Positions 9,644 to 19,173 of a DNA stretch of 64,000 nucleotides are shown piece after piece. The notes under the pieces are model-generated. The model did no database searches. It saw only the letters and a program-made list of their open reading frames with translations, and had not been told where the DNA came from. Location of the stretch: contig NZ_NISJ01000001.1 in the NCBI RefSeq assembly GCF_002205635.1, forward strand, positions 744,001 to 808,000. The letters run 5' to 3'. Numbering within the stretch: position 1 is the stretch's first letter; the number at the start of each line of letters is the position of its first letter. Source of the stretch: Sphingopyxis witflariensis (GTDB lineage: Bacteria; Pseudomonadota; Alphaproteobacteria; Sphingomonadales; Sphingomonadaceae). Made by a program: the position numbers and the translations under genes.

Positions 9644-11590
9644 ATGATCACCGCCATTCGCCGCCTCTTCGGATCCACGATCGGTAAGGTCCTTGCTCTC
9701 GGCTTCGTCGTCCTCGTCGGCCTGGCTTTCGCGCTCGGCGACGTAACCGGCAACGCCAATTTTGGCGGCGTCGGCGGCGCCAATGCGGCGAGGGTGGGCA
9801 ACACCGACATCGGGGTCGGCGAGCTGCGCGACCGGGTGAAACAGGCCTATGATCAGGCACGGCAGCAACAGCCCACACTGACTATGGCGGCGTTCGTCGA
9901 ATCGGGTGGACTCGATCAGGTGCTGGACCAGCTTGTCGAGGGCGCCGCCTTCGACCAGTTCGCCAGCGATCTCGGCTTTGGCGTCAGCAAGCGGTTGATC
10001 GACGGCCGCATCGCCGACTTGCCTGTCTTTGCCGGCGTGTCCGGGAAATTCGACCAGACGCGCTTCGAAACCTTCCTGCGCCAGAACGGCATCAGCGAGG
10101 CACAGCTACGCCGCGACATCCGCCAGCAATTGCTGGCCGAACAGCTCGCCAGCCCCGTGGGCACGATGCCCGCAATCTCACCGGCGATCGCTCAGCCCTA
10201 TGCCGCGCTGCTGATGGAACAGCGCCGTGGTCAGGCGACCTTCATCCCCGCCAGCCCCTTCGCCCCCGCCGCCGATCCGGGAGATGCGGTGCTGAAGAAA
10301 TATCTGTCGCAGCATACGGCCCAGTTCACCGTCCCCGAACGCCGCGTGATCCAATATGCGCTCTTCGATCGCGCCGCGGTTCCCGTCCCCGCTGTCACCG
10401 ACGCCGAAATCGCCAAAGTCTATAAGGACAATGCCGCCCAGTTCGCGGCCAGCGAGACGCGCCGTTTTGCTCAGGTTATCGCCCCCGATCAGGCGACCGC
10501 CAATGCGATCGCGACCAAGGTCCGGGCCGGAACCCCGCTCACCACCGCCGCGCAGGCTGCGGGCCTGTCCGCTGCAACCACCGGCGACCTGACCCAGTCA
10601 TCCTATGCCGCAACGACCAGCGCCGCGGTCGCCAAGGCCGCCTTTGCCGCCAAGAGCGGCGACGTGCTCGGGCCGACGCAGACCGGCCTCGGATGGGCAA
10701 TCGCGCGGGTCGAGAATGTGACCCCCAAGCCAGCGCGCAGCTTGGCCGATGCCAGCGAGGAAATCCGTACCGAGCTCGCCAAGAACAAGGCGAACGAGGC
10801 GATCGTCGACTATTATAACGCGCTTCAGGATGCAGTGAACGGCGGCGCCTCGATCCAGGAGGTCGCGGCCGACCGCAAGCTCACGCTCTCCGAAACGCCC
10901 GCGCTGCTGGCCAACGGCCAGGCACCGGGCCAGCCCGGCTTTGCCCTGCCCCCCGAACTCGCCCCGATGGTCGCCCAGGCGTTCCAGTCTGATGGCGAAG
11001 GCGACGGCCATCTTGCAACGCTGGTCGAGAATGAAAAATTCGCGGTCTATTCGGTCAAGTCGATCGTCGCGGCGGCGCCGCCGCCCTTCGCCCAGATCCG
11101 TCCCAATCTCCTTGCCGAATGGCGCTTTGCCGAGGGGCAGAAGGTCGCTCGCGACAAGGCGCGCGCCATCGTAAAAACGGTCGAAAGCGGCAAGAGCCTC
11201 GCCGACGCCGTGCGTACCGCGGGCCCGAACATTGGCGGCGTCCAGCCGATCGGCGGCACCCGCGCCGAACTGGGTCAGAATGGCCAGCCCGTCCCGCCCG
11301 AACTCGCCCTTCTCTTCTCGATGGCGCAGGGCAGCGTGAAGACGCTGGAAATCCCCGGCAATCGCGGCTGGATGGTGATCGCGCTCGACGAAGTGCGGCG
11401 CCCCGATCCCAAAAGCATCGAGCCCGGACGTGTTGCCGCCATCGCCCGCCCGCTCGCATCGGCCTTTGGCAGCGAGCTGGTTGATCAACTCGCTGCGGAA
11501 GCAAAGCGCCGCGCAAATGTGAAGATCAACAAGGATCTGGTCGAACAGCTGCGCCGCGAACTCACCGGCGCCACGCAAGCGGCCGAATAG
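9644..11590 (+). CDS. ppiD: Peptidyl-prolyl cis-trans isomerase, PpiD/SurA-like
   Basis: This 648-residue periplasmic chaperone is anchored by one N-terminal helix (about residues 13-33, GKVLALGFVVLVGLAFAL). An N-terminal SurA_N-like helical domain follows (to about 180). A parvulin-type domain lies around residues 225-350, and a second, poorly conserved parvulin-like segment sits towards the C-terminus. The architecture is that of PpiD, which helps newly secreted outer-membrane proteins fold. It is followed 8 bp later by trpE, an arrangement I recall as conserved in sphingomonads. Confidence 0.9.
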   Translation: MITAIRRLFGSTIGKVLALGFVVLVGLAFALGDVTGNANFGGVGGANAARVGNTDIGVGELRDRVKQAYDQARQQQPTLTMAAFVESGGLDQVLDQLVEGAAFDQFASDLGFGVSKRLIDGRIADLPVFAGVSGKFDQTRFETFLRQNGISEAQLRRDIRQQLLAEQLASPVGTMPAISPAIAQPYAALLMEQRRGQATFIPASPFAPAADPGDAVLKKYLSQHTAQFTVPERRVIQYALFDRAAVPVPAVTDAEIAKVYKDNAAQFAASETRRFAQVIAPDQATANAIATKVRAGTPLTTAAQAAGLSAATTGDLTQSSYAATTSAAVAKAAFAAKSGDVLGPTQTGLGWAIARVENVTPKPARSLADASEEIRTELAKNKANEAIVDYYNALQDAVNGGASIQEVAADRKLTLSETPALLANGQAPGQPGFALPPELAPMVAQAFQSDGEGDGHLATLVENEKFAVYSVKSIVAAAPPPFAQIRPNLLAEWRFAEGQKVARDKARAIVKTVESGKSLADAVRTAGPNIGGVQPIGGTRAELGQNGQPVPPELALLFSMAQGSVKTLEIPGNRGWMVIALDEVRRPDPKSIEPGRVAAIARPLASAFGSELVDQLAAEAKRRANVKINKDLVEQLRRELTGATQAAE

Positions 11591-11598
11591 GGCGGGCC

Positions 11599-13116
11599 GT
11601 GACACTGGAGGGCAGAGCTGCAGCGCTTGAGGCGCTGGCGCAGGGGCGCGGCGCGGTCGTGTGGCAGCGGCTGATCGCCGACATTGAAACCCCGGTTTCG
11701 GCGGCGCTCAAGCTGATCGAACCGGGCCGGGGCGACTGGGTACTCGAATCGGTCGAAAGCGGCGAAACCCGCGGGCGCTACAGCCTGATCGGGCTCGACC
11801 CCGATCTGATGTTCGAAGTCACCGGCGACGCCGCGCGGATCAACCGCGACTGGCGCCGCGACCGCGACGCCTTTGCGCCCGTCGCCGCTCCGGCGCTTCA
11901 GGCGCTGCGCGATCTCGTCGCCGAATGTCGCTTCGACGTGCCCGAGGGCCTGCCCAAGGCGCTAGCAACCCTCGTCGGCTTCTTCGCCTATGAAACCATC
12001 GGCCTCGTCGAGCGCATCCCGCGCGCGCCGGGCGCGGGGCTTGGCCTGCCCGACATGGTCTTCGTCCGCCCGACGACGATCCTCGTCTTCGATCGCCTCG
12101 CCGACGAGCTGTTCCTTATCGCGCCGATCTGGCCCGACGCCAATGCGCCCATCGACCGGATGATCGACGCGGCGCAGGACCGGCTCGAGGATATCGCCGC
12201 ACGGCTTTCGCGCGTCAGCGCCCATGCCGAGCGCGCGACGACTGAGGCGCTGCCCGCGGACATCACAGCTAACCCGGCAACCACGCCCGAACGCTTCACC
12301 GAGATGGTGGCGACGGCGAAGGAATATATCGCCGCAGGCGACATCTTTCAGGTCGTGTTGTCGCAGCGTTTCTCGACCCCTTTCGACCTGCCGCCATTCG
12401 ATCTCTATCGCGCGCTGCGGCGGATCAACCCCTCGCCCTTCCTCTATTTCCTCGACCTGCCCGGCTTTGCGCTCATCGGCTCGTCGCCCGAAATTCTCGT
12501 CCGGGTACGCGATGGCGAAATCACCATCCGCCCGATCGCCGGTACACGCCCACGCGGCAAGACGAGCGCCGAGGATGTTCAGAACCGCGAATCGCTGCTC
12601 GCCGACCCCAAAGAACGCGCCGAACATCTGATGCTGCTCGACCTCGGCCGCAACGACGTCGGCCGCGCGGCAATGGGCGGAACCGTGACCGTGACCGACA
12701 GCTATACGGTCGAATTTTACAGCCATGTCATGCACATCGTCTCGAACGTCATCGGCCGCATCGCCCCCGACAAGGACGCGATCGACGCCTTGTTCGCGGG
12801 CTTCCCGGCAGGCACCGTCAGCGGCGCGCCCAAGGTCCGCGCTTGCCAGATCATCGCCGAGCTCGAAGCCGACGCGCGCGGCGCTTACGCTGGCGGGGTC
12901 GGCTATTTCGCCCCCGACGGCAATATGGACAGCTGCATCGTGCTGCGCACCGCGATCGTCAAGGACGGCGAAATGCATGTTCAGGCCGGCGCCGGCATCG
13001 TCGCCGACAGCGAAGCCGCCTATGAACAGCGCGAGTGCGAGGCGAAAGCCGGCGCCCTCTTCGCCGCGGCGCGCGAAGCGGTGCGGCTTGCCGTCACCCC
13101 CGGTTATGGGCAGTAG
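11599..13116 (+). CDS. trpE: Anthranilate synthase component I
   Basis: This 505-residue chorismate-using subunit catalyses the first committed step of tryptophan synthesis with TrpG. The start is GTG at 11599, 8 bp after the ppiD stop. The N-terminal regulatory domain contains the LIEPGRGDWVLESVESGE feedback region, so tryptophan inhibition is likely. The C-terminal chorismate-binding domain has SSPEILVRV, IAGTRPRGKT, LDLGRNDVGR and GAPKVRACQII. There is no room for a trp leader or attenuator upstream. Confidence 0.97.
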   Translation: MTLEGRAAALEALAQGRGAVVWQRLIADIETPVSAALKLIEPGRGDWVLESVESGETRGRYSLIGLDPDLMFEVTGDAARINRDWRRDRDAFAPVAAPALQALRDLVAECRFDVPEGLPKALATLVGFFAYETIGLVERIPRAPGAGLGLPDMVFVRPTTILVFDRLADELFLIAPIWPDANAPIDRMIDAAQDRLEDIAARLSRVSAHAERATTEALPADITANPATTPERFTEMVATAKEYIAAGDIFQVVLSQRFSTPFDLPPFDLYRALRRINPSPFLYFLDLPGFALIGSSPEILVRVRDGEITIRPIAGTRPRGKTSAEDVQNRESLLADPKERAEHLMLLDLGRNDVGRAAMGGTVTVTDSYTVEFYSHVMHIVSNVIGRIAPDKDAIDALFAGFPAGTVSGAPKVRACQIIAELEADARGAYAGGVGYFAPDGNMDSCIVLRTAIVKDGEMHVQAGAGIVADSEAAYEQRECEAKAGALFAAAREAVRLAVTPGYGQ

Positions 13117-13122
13117 GACGCC

Positions 13123-13713
13123 ATGATCCTCGTCATCGACAATTACGACAGCTTCACCTTCAACCTCGTTCACTATCTGATCGAGCTGGGGGCCGAAGTG
13201 CGCGTCGAGCGCAACGATGCGCTGACCGCCGCAGAAGCGCTCGCGACCGGCGCCGACGCGATGCTCATCTCGCCCGGCCCGTGCACGCCGAACGAGGCCG
13301 GAATCAGCCTCGATCTCGTCGCCGCCTGCGCCGAAGCCCGACGCCCGTTGCTCGGCGTCTGCCTCGGCCATCAGGCGATCGGCCAGCATTTCGGCGGCAC
13401 CGTCCAGCGCGGTCATCTGATGCACGGCAAGACCTCACCCGTCTGTCACGACGGCACCGGGCTCTTCACCGACCTCCCCTCGCCGCTCACTGCGACGCGC
13501 TATCACAGCCTCGAAGTCGTCGACATTCCCGCCAGCCTCGCGATCAATGCGACCAGCGACGACGGCGCGGTGATGGGCTTCCGCCACGTCGATCTCCCGA
13601 TCCACAGCGTGCAGTTCCACCCCGAAAGCATCGCCACCGAACATGGCCATGCGATGCTCGCCAATTTTCTTCGCATTGCAGGACTGCCGGTCAGCGCACG
13701 GAAAGCGGCATGA
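13123..13713 (+). CDS. trpG: Anthranilate synthase component II (glutamine amidotransferase)
   Basis: This 196-residue class I amidotransferase supplies ammonia to TrpE. The catalytic triad is visible: Cys80 in GVCLGHQ, and His166 and Glu168 in VQFHPES. The oxyanion segment [11 protein letters not shown] is intact. It starts 6 bp after trpE, and its stop overlaps the trpD start as ATGA. It may also serve PabB in folate synthesis, since sphingomonads often have a single amphibolic subunit; this is inference. Confidence 0.96.
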   Translation: MILVIDNYDSFTFNLVHYLIELGAEVRVERNDALTAAEALATGADAMLISPGPCTPNEAGISLDLVAACAEARRPLLGVCLGHQAIGQHFGGTVQRGHLMHGKTSPVCHDGTGLFTDLPSPLTATRYHSLEVVDIPASLAINATSDDGAVMGFRHVDLPIHSVQFHPESIATEHGHAMLANFLRIAGLPVSARKAA

Positions 13714-14708
13714 GCCGTTTCGGCCCCTTTCCCGATCCGTCGACCCTGCTCGCCGACGACGAGGCCGCCGCAGCCTTCGCGACGATGCTCGACGGCGGCG
13801 CGAGCGGCGAGCATATCGCCGAATTTTTGAGCGCTCTGTCCGATCGCGGTGAAACGATGGTCGAAATCGCCGCTGCGGCGCAGGCGATGCGCGACCGGCT
13901 GATCCCCATCAACGCCCCCGCCGGCGCGATCGACGTCTGCGGCACCGGCGGCGACGGCCATCACACGCTTAACGTCTCGACCGCCGTCGCAATCGTCGTC
14001 GCAGCATGCGAAGTTCCAGTCGCAAAGCACGGAAATCGCGCAGCTTCTTCGAAATCCGGCGCCGCCGACACGCTTGAAGTTCTCGGCCTCGACATGGAGC
14101 GCGCGTCGCAGCTTGCGGAAGCCCAGCTCGCTCACCTCGGCATCTGCTTCCTCTTCGCCGCGCATCATCATCCGGCGATGAAGCGCATCATGCCGATCCG
14201 CAAGGCTCTCGGCCGCCGCACCATTTTCAACCTGATGGGTCCACTCGCCAATCCGGCGCGCGTCACCCGCCAACTCGTCGGAATCGCACGCCCCGCCTAT
14301 GTCGCCGTCTATGCCGAGGCGCTGCACCGGCTCGGTACCGAACATTCCCGCGTGATTTCGGGCGACGAAGGCCTCGACGAGCTCTCGCTCGCGGGCGGCA
14401 ACGAGGTCGCGGTAGTAACCCCCGAAGGCGTTCGGATGCAGCGCAGCCACGCCGCCGACGCCGGCCTGCCCACCCGCCCGCTCGCCGACATTCGCGGCGG
14501 CGACGCCGCCTATAATGCCAAGGCTCTCCGCGCGTTGCTTCAGGGCGAGCCCGGGGCCTATCGTGACGCCGTACTCTATAATGCCGCCGAGGCGCTCGTC
14601 GTCGCAGGCACCGTCGACAATATGATCGATGGGGTTGAGGAAGCCGCCGAAGCCATCGACAAGGGTCTTGCCAACGCGCTGCTCAACTGCTGGATCGCCT
14701 ATAAATGA
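13710..14708 (+). CDS. trpD: Anthranilate phosphoribosyltransferase
   Basis: This 332-residue enzyme transfers phosphoribosyl from PRPP to anthranilate. The start is the ATG at 13710 overlapping the trpG stop; the longer open frame upstream is only antisense or shadow sequence. Diagnostic motifs are [32 protein letters not shown] and the GPLANPA segment. It ends in an ATGA overlap with trpC, so the four trp genes are translationally coupled. Confidence 0.97.
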   Translation: MSRFGPFPDPSTLLADDEAAAAFATMLDGGASGEHIAEFLSALSDRGETMVEIAAAAQAMRDRLIPINAPAGAIDVCGTGGDGHHTLNVSTAVAIVVAACEVPVAKHGNRAASSKSGAADTLEVLGLDMERASQLAEAQLAHLGICFLFAAHHHPAMKRIMPIRKALGRRTIFNLMGPLANPARVTRQLVGIARPAYVAVYAEALHRLGTEHSRVISGDEGLDELSLAGGNEVAVVTPEGVRMQRSHAADAGLPTRPLADIRGGDAAYNAKALRALLQGEPGAYRDAVLYNAAEALVVAGTVDNMIDGVEEAAEAIDKGLANALLNCWIAYK

Positions 14709-15490
14709 ACAAGTTAACGAAAATTCTTGCCACCAAATCTGAAGAGGTCGCCGAACGCCGCGCGCTGCGCTCGCTCGCACAGCTCGATGCCATCGACGCC
14801 GGCCCGGTGCGCGGCTTCGCCGCTGCCTTGCAAGCCAAGATCGACGCTGGCGGCTTCGCGCTGATCGCCGAGATCAAGAAGGCTTCACCGTCCAAGGGCT
14901 TGATAAGAGAAGATTTCGATCCTGCTGATCACGCCCGCGCCTATGCCGCGGGCGGCGCCGCCTGCCTGTCGGTGCTCACCGATGCACCCTGGTTTCAGGG
15001 CCATGAAGATTTTCTGATCGCCGCGCGTGCCGCATGCAACCTGCCGGTCCTCCGCAAGGATTTCATGGTCGACCCCTGGCAGGTCGCCGAAGCCCGCGCG
15101 ATCGGCGCCGACGCAATCCTGATCATCGTCGCCGCGCTCGAAGACGCCATGATGCGCGACATCGAGGCCGCGGCAATCGAACGCGGCATGGACGTCCTCG
15201 TCGAAGTCCATGACGAGGCCGAGCTCGACCGCGCGCTGTCGCAGCTTCAGTCGCGGCTGATCGGCGTCAACAACCGCGACCTGCGCAGCTTCGAAACCGA
15301 TCTGGGCGTCACCGAACGGCTAGCGAAACTGGTCCCGCCCGGCACGCTTCTTGTCGGCGAAAGCGGCATCGCGAACCACGCCGACTGCCAGCGCCTCGCG
15401 CAAAGCGGCGTCAAAACCTTCCTCGTCGGCGAAAGCCTGATGCGCCAGCACGACGTCACGGCGGCAACCAGGGCGCTGCTAGAGGGGTAG
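14705..15490 (+). CDS. trpC: Indole-3-glycerol phosphate synthase
   Basis: This 261-residue TIM-barrel enzyme of tryptophan synthesis contains [12 protein letters not shown] (catalytic Lys), [24 protein letters not shown] and the phosphate-binding LLVGESGI / FLVGESLM region. It is not fused to TrpF. The trp run stops here; trpF, trpB and trpA are not in the window. Confidence 0.97.
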   Translation: MNKLTKILATKSEEVAERRALRSLAQLDAIDAGPVRGFAAALQAKIDAGGFALIAEIKKASPSKGLIREDFDPADHARAYAAGGAACLSVLTDAPWFQGHEDFLIAARAACNLPVLRKDFMVDPWQVAEARAIGADAILIIVAALEDAMMRDIEAAAIERGMDVLVEVHDEAELDRALSQLQSRLIGVNNRDLRSFETDLGVTERLAKLVPPGTLLVGESGIANHADCQRLAQSGVKTFLVGESLMRQHDVTAATRALLEG

Positions 15491-15790
15491 CGCGAGCCCT
15501 GGAGCGCATTTTCTGCGTGCGATTGTGGCCAGCTGATGCAGCCGTGCGGCCCGATCAGCGAGCCACGGTCTGCTTTTTACGATTTCTCGCTAGAGGCGGA
15601 CGGTCCTCCAACCCGCCACCCGCAGCCTTTCGAATCTTAGATGGAAATCGGTGAAAGCGGACACTGGTCACTTCGTCGGTTCTACGATCGGAAACGGCCC
15701 ATATGCGTATTCCGTAGACTTCGCCAAGGTTCCGATCGCGGGATCTTTCCGTTTGTTGAGTTTTACATACGGTACTGATAACAGGGGCGA
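15491..15790. other. Gene-free segment of lower GC between trpC and the ASCH gene
   Basis: No convincing reading frame, tRNA or terminator is seen. Base composition drops compared with trpC. Together with 15791-16753 it looks like an insert between trpC and moaC. Confidence 0.5.
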
Positions 15791-16249
15791 ATGCATCCTT
15801 CGGTCCCCCTTCTTTGGCAGCGTTTTCGCGTTTTCAATCCCTCCGCACCGGCTGACTTGCCAGATGCATTTCACTTCTGCGACAATCAGGAGGATGCAAA
15901 TACCTGTGCTAATCTTGTCGTCGCAGGCCGTAAACGCGCTACTGCATCTTCTCTCGCCGAACTCGAGATCACTGGAGTGGCATTGCCAAAGGTCGATGAC
16001 TACGCGATCGTCACCGACTGGGAAGGCCAAGCGAAAGCCGTAATTCAAACCAAGTCTATCGACGTCAAAACATTCATCGAGGTTACCGAGGATTTCGCGC
16101 GCGAAGAGGGCGAAGGCGATCTTACACTAGGATGGTGGCGAACGGCGCATCGCGCTTATTATGAACGGGTGCTGGCAGGCAGCCAATATCAAGTCCATGA
16201 CGAGCTTCAAATTGCATGCGAGAGATTTGAGGTTGTGATGACTGCCTGA
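15791..16249 (+). CDS. ASCH domain-containing protein
   Basis: This is a 152-residue protein with the ASCH pattern: an N-terminal helix, then VVAGRKRATASSLAELE (the conserved GxKxxT/S box), LPKVDDYAIVTDWEGQAKAVI, and a C-terminal GEGDLTLGWWRTAHRAYYERV block. ASCH is a PUA-like fold that can bind RNA or modified nucleosides; some members (YqfB) are N4-acetylcytidine amidohydrolases. The GRKRAT box resembles that subgroup, but the exact activity cannot be assigned. Its GC is lower than that of its neighbours and it interrupts the trpC-moaC order, which suggests horizontal insertion. Confidence 0.78.
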   Translation: MHPSVPLLWQRFRVFNPSAPADLPDAFHFCDNQEDANTCANLVVAGRKRATASSLAELEITGVALPKVDDYAIVTDWEGQAKAVIQTKSIDVKTFIEVTEDFAREEGEGDLTLGWWRTAHRAYYERVLAGSQYQVHDELQIACERFEVVMTA

Positions 16250-16753
16250 GCAAAATGGCATTCGTGATCGCAGCTTTCGCCTTGAGACATGCCAGTCCGA
16301 CCGGTCGCCAGCCGCCTGTCATCACCACTATCCATTCCAGATCTCGGATAATCAGGGTTATCTGGTCGGCGTCGAATAGCAGGCGCAGCACCAGACTCGA
16401 GAGAAGGCCGCGCGAGTCCGTTTTTTTGTTGGCCCCGACGCCGAGCACTATGTCCGTTATCCGAGTATGTGCTCAGAACCCGACGGTCTCCAAACTGCCA
16501 GGTTCAGCGGTAAACTGCCGACCGATCGCAAACTTCGCCGGAACGTCTCCTGTGGGGCGGGAAGCAGACGTTGCCCACCCTCCTCATCCTGGGCGTGCCT
16601 TCCCGAGGCACGGAACGCGACCGTGAGTGGCTTGAACTAAAGGGCGCGCAGAGGAACTGACCACAACCGGTCGCATGCACCGCCACGCTTCTCTCCGATT
16701 TTACCCTCGTCGCCCCTTGCCTTTACTCCCGCACATTGCTTCGCTCCGTCCGC
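16250..16753. other. Gene-free segment between the ASCH gene and moaC
   Basis: About 500 bp without a credible gene. Short open frames exist on both strands but have no start context, family resemblance or coding bias. Patches such as the segment at 16490-16580 look like eroded coding or repeat sequence. The moaC promoter must lie at the right end, as trpC read-through would have to cross more than 1.2 kb. Confidence 0.5.
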
Positions 16754-17227
16754 ATGGCAGATAAACCGACTCACCTCGACGAAAGCGGCGCCGCATCGAT
16801 GGTCGATGTCGGCGCAAAGGCATCCACCCAGCGCCGCGCCGTCGCGGGCGGGCGCATCACCATGTCCGCGGACGCGCTGGAGGCGATCCGCAGCGGCAAT
16901 GCGCCAAAGGGCGACGTCCTCTCAACCGCACGTATCGCCGGTATTATGGCGGCGAAGAGGACCGCCGATCTCATCCCGCTCTGCCACCCGATCGCGCTCT
17001 CCAACGTCGGCGTCGAATTCGACTGGGAAGCGACCGGCATAGCGGTCCGCGCGACCGCCGCAACCACTGGTCCCACCGGGGTCGAGATGGAGGCGCTGAC
17101 CGCAGCGTCGGTCGCGCTGCTCACCCTTTACGACATGGCCAAGGCGCTCGACCGCGCGATGATCCTCGGTGACATTCGCCTGCTCGAAAAGAGCGGCGGA
17201 CGATCGGGCGACTGGCGCGCCGAGTGA
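16754..17227 (+). CDS. moaC: Cyclic pyranopterin monophosphate synthase MoaC
   Basis: This 157-residue enzyme forms cyclic pyranopterin monophosphate, with MoaA, in molybdenum cofactor synthesis. ATG 16754 begins [19 protein letters not shown]. Active-site motifs LIPLCHPI and [11 protein letters not shown], and the terminal KSGGRSG, are intact. Its stop overlaps the GTG start of moeA (GTGA). Confidence 0.96.
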   Translation: MADKPTHLDESGAASMVDVGAKASTQRRAVAGGRITMSADALEAIRSGNAPKGDVLSTARIAGIMAAKRTADLIPLCHPIALSNVGVEFDWEATGIAVRATAATTGPTGVEMEALTAASVALLTLYDMAKALDRAMILGDIRLLEKSGGRSGDWRAE

Positions 17228-18414
17228 GCGACCTGCTGCCCGTTGAGGAAGCGCAGGCGCGGCTCTTGGCCCTGCGCGATCCACTGACGTCAGAAAATAT
17301 TGCCTTATCCTATGCGCTTGACCGATATATTTCAGAAGATGTGAGAGCAAAGCGCGACCAGCCGGCCGCACCCATATCGGCGATGGATGGCTATGCGATC
17401 CGCTTCGCGGACCTGCCCGGTCCATGGACCATCGTCGGCGACATCGCCGCCGGAACCACGCCGCAGCGCGCGGTCGGCGCGGGCGAAGCCATGCGCATCT
17501 TCACCGGAGCGATACTTCCCGACGGCGCCGACACGATTCTCATTCAGGAAGATACCACAACCGACGGAAATATCCTGACATTATCGCGGAACGGCCCCGA
17601 TACCTGCCGTCGCCACGTCCGCGCGCGCTCTGGCGATTTCGCCAGCGGAGCGCGGCTGCTCGAGGCCGGAACACGCCTGACCCCCGGCGCCATCGCCGCC
17701 GCCGCGATGGGCGGTGCGGGTTCGCTAAACGTCGGCGGACGGCCGCGCGTTGCGATCCTGACCACGGGCGATGAACTCGTACCGCCGGGACACCCGCTCG
17801 CCCCGGGCCAGATCCCCGACAGCAACGGTGTAATGCTCGCCGCGATGCTCGCCGCCGAACCCGCCCGGATCAGCATGCCGCTCAACGCCCGCGACGACCG
17901 CGACCTTCTATCCAGCATTCTCAAGGACCTGGCGTGCCACCACGACGTCATCGTTACGGTCGGGGGCGCCTCGGTCGGTGATCACGATCATGTCCGCGGC
18001 GCACTAGAAGACGCGGGCGGGCGGATCGACTTCTGGAAGATCGCGATGCGGCCCGGCAAGCCGCTGCTCGCGGGCACCGTTGGCGACGCGGTTTTACTCG
18101 GCCTGCCTGGTAACCCATCATCAGCTTTCGTCACCGCAACGCTGTTCCTCCTGCCGCTCGTCCGCCACCTCGCCGGTGCAAGCGCTCCGCTGCCGCCGAT
18201 CCATCAGGCGCCCCTTGCTGCACCGCTCGCCGCCGGGGATAGCCGCCGCGATTATCTTCGCGCGCGACTCGTCGGTGGGCGACTGACCCCCTTCGTCACG
18301 CAGGACAGCGGCCAGACTTTTCCGCTGATCGCCGCCAACGCACTGATCATCCGCGAAATCGGCGCTCAGCCACGCGCCGTCGGAGATATCGCCGATTATA
18401 TCGCCATCGCTTGA
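17224..18414 (+). CDS. moeA: Molybdopterin molybdenumtransferase MoeA
   Basis: This 396-residue enzyme inserts molybdate into adenylylated molybdopterin. The start is GTG at 17224 inside the moaC stop. Motifs: [11 protein letters not shown] in domain I, TTGDELV and [14 protein letters not shown], and [12 protein letters not shown] with [10 protein letters not shown] in the MogA-like domain III. The C-terminal MoeA domain IV is complete. The stop codon overlaps the -35 element of the lexA promoter. Confidence 0.96.
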   Translation: MSDLLPVEEAQARLLALRDPLTSENIALSYALDRYISEDVRAKRDQPAAPISAMDGYAIRFADLPGPWTIVGDIAAGTTPQRAVGAGEAMRIFTGAILPDGADTILIQEDTTTDGNILTLSRNGPDTCRRHVRARSGDFASGARLLEAGTRLTPGAIAAAAMGGAGSLNVGGRPRVAILTTGDELVPPGHPLAPGQIPDSNGVMLAAMLAAEPARISMPLNARDDRDLLSSILKDLACHHDVIVTVGGASVGDHDHVRGALEDAGGRIDFWKIAMRPGKPLLAGTVGDAVLLGLPGNPSSAFVTATLFLLPLVRHLAGASAPLPPIHQAPLAAPLAAGDSRRDYLRARLVGGRLTPFVTQDSGQTFPLIAANALIIREIGAQPRAVGDIADYIAIA

Positions 18415-18442
18415 CAAGTTCCGCTCTGTTCCACTATCGTTC
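18411..18442 (+). promoter_or_regulatory. lexA promoter with alphaproteobacterial LexA box
   Basis: A GTTC-N7-GTTC element lies at 18428-18442, exactly the alphaproteobacterial SOS box. It overlaps a likely -10 (TATCGT, 18435-18440) placed 18 bp from a perfect -35 TTGACA (18411-18416). LexA bound here would block its own promoter. The position 39 bp before the lexA start fits autoregulation. Confidence 0.85.
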
Positions 18443-18480
18443 TCCTTATGTCCGGTATTTGGCATCATGGAGAATGAACG

Positions 18481-19173
18481 ATGTTGACGGCGAAGCAGCA
18501 TGAACTGCTCCACTTCATCCAGGAACGGCTTGACACGAGTGGCATTTCGCCCTCGTTCGAGGAGATGAAGGAAGCACTTGGCCTCAAGTCCAAATCCGGA
18601 ATTCACCGACTTATCAGCGCCTTGGAAGAGCGCGGCTTCCTCCGTCGCCTCCCTAACCGCGCCCGCGCGCTCGAAGTGCTGAAGGTGCCCGACGCCGCCA
18701 GGGCGGCAAATGCGCCCGTGCACAATGATCGCGACAATATTGTGCCGTTGCGCAAGCCTGCCCCCGCGCTACGCCCCATCGCCGCGAACGACGTCATCGA
18801 AGTCCCGCTGCACGGCAAGATCGCCGCCGGCGTTCCGATCGAAGCGTTTGAGGATCACAATAATCTCGCGGTCCCCGCCGCGCTGCTTGGCGCGGGCGAA
18901 CATTATGCGCTCGAAGTATCGGGCGACTCGATGGTCGAGGCGGGCATCTTCGACGGCGATTATGCGCTGATCCAGAAAGCCAGCACCGCGCGCGAAGGCG
19001 ATATCGTCGTCGCGCTGGTCGATGGTCAGGACGCAACGCTCAAATATTTCCGCCGCGAAGGCCAGATGATCCGGCTCGATCCCGCGAACAGCGCCTATGA
19101 ACCGCAGCGCTACGCCGCCGATCGCGTCATTGTACAAGGTCGCCTGTCGGGACTGCTTCGTCGTTACCACTGA
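18481..19173 (+). CDS. lexA: SOS repressor LexA
   Basis: This 230-residue repressor and self-cleaving protease of the SOS response has an N-terminal winged helix ([13 protein letters not shown], then [22 protein letters not shown]). The cleavage bond is Ala116-Gly117 in HGKIAAGVP. The catalytic pair is Ser150 ([10 protein letters not shown]) and Lys188 (DATLKYF). It is autoregulated through the box at 18428-18442. Its last 47 bp overlap the 3' end of comEC on the other strand. Confidence 0.97.
   Translation: MLTAKQHELLHFIQERLDTSGISPSFEEMKEALGLKSKSGIHRLISALEERGFLRRLPNRARALEVLKVPDAARAANAPVHNDRDNIVPLRKPAPALRPIAANDVIEVPLHGKIAAGVPIEAFEDHNNLAVPAALLGAGEHYALEVSGDSMVEAGIFDGDYALIQKASTAREGDIVVALVDGQDATLKYFRREGQMIRLDPANSAYEPQRYAADRVIVQGRLSGLLRRYH

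Noticed and set aside
15491..15790. tRNA or small RNA between trpC and the ASCH gene
   Set aside because: No cloverleaf or stable terminator hairpin is visible.
16255..16626. 123-codon open frame between the ASCH gene and moaC
   Set aside because: No start context, no recognisable domain, and no coding bias.
18418..18431. GTTC-N6-GTTC as a second LexA box
   Set aside because: Spacing is 6, not the 7 required for the alphaproteobacterial box; it shares its right half with the true site.
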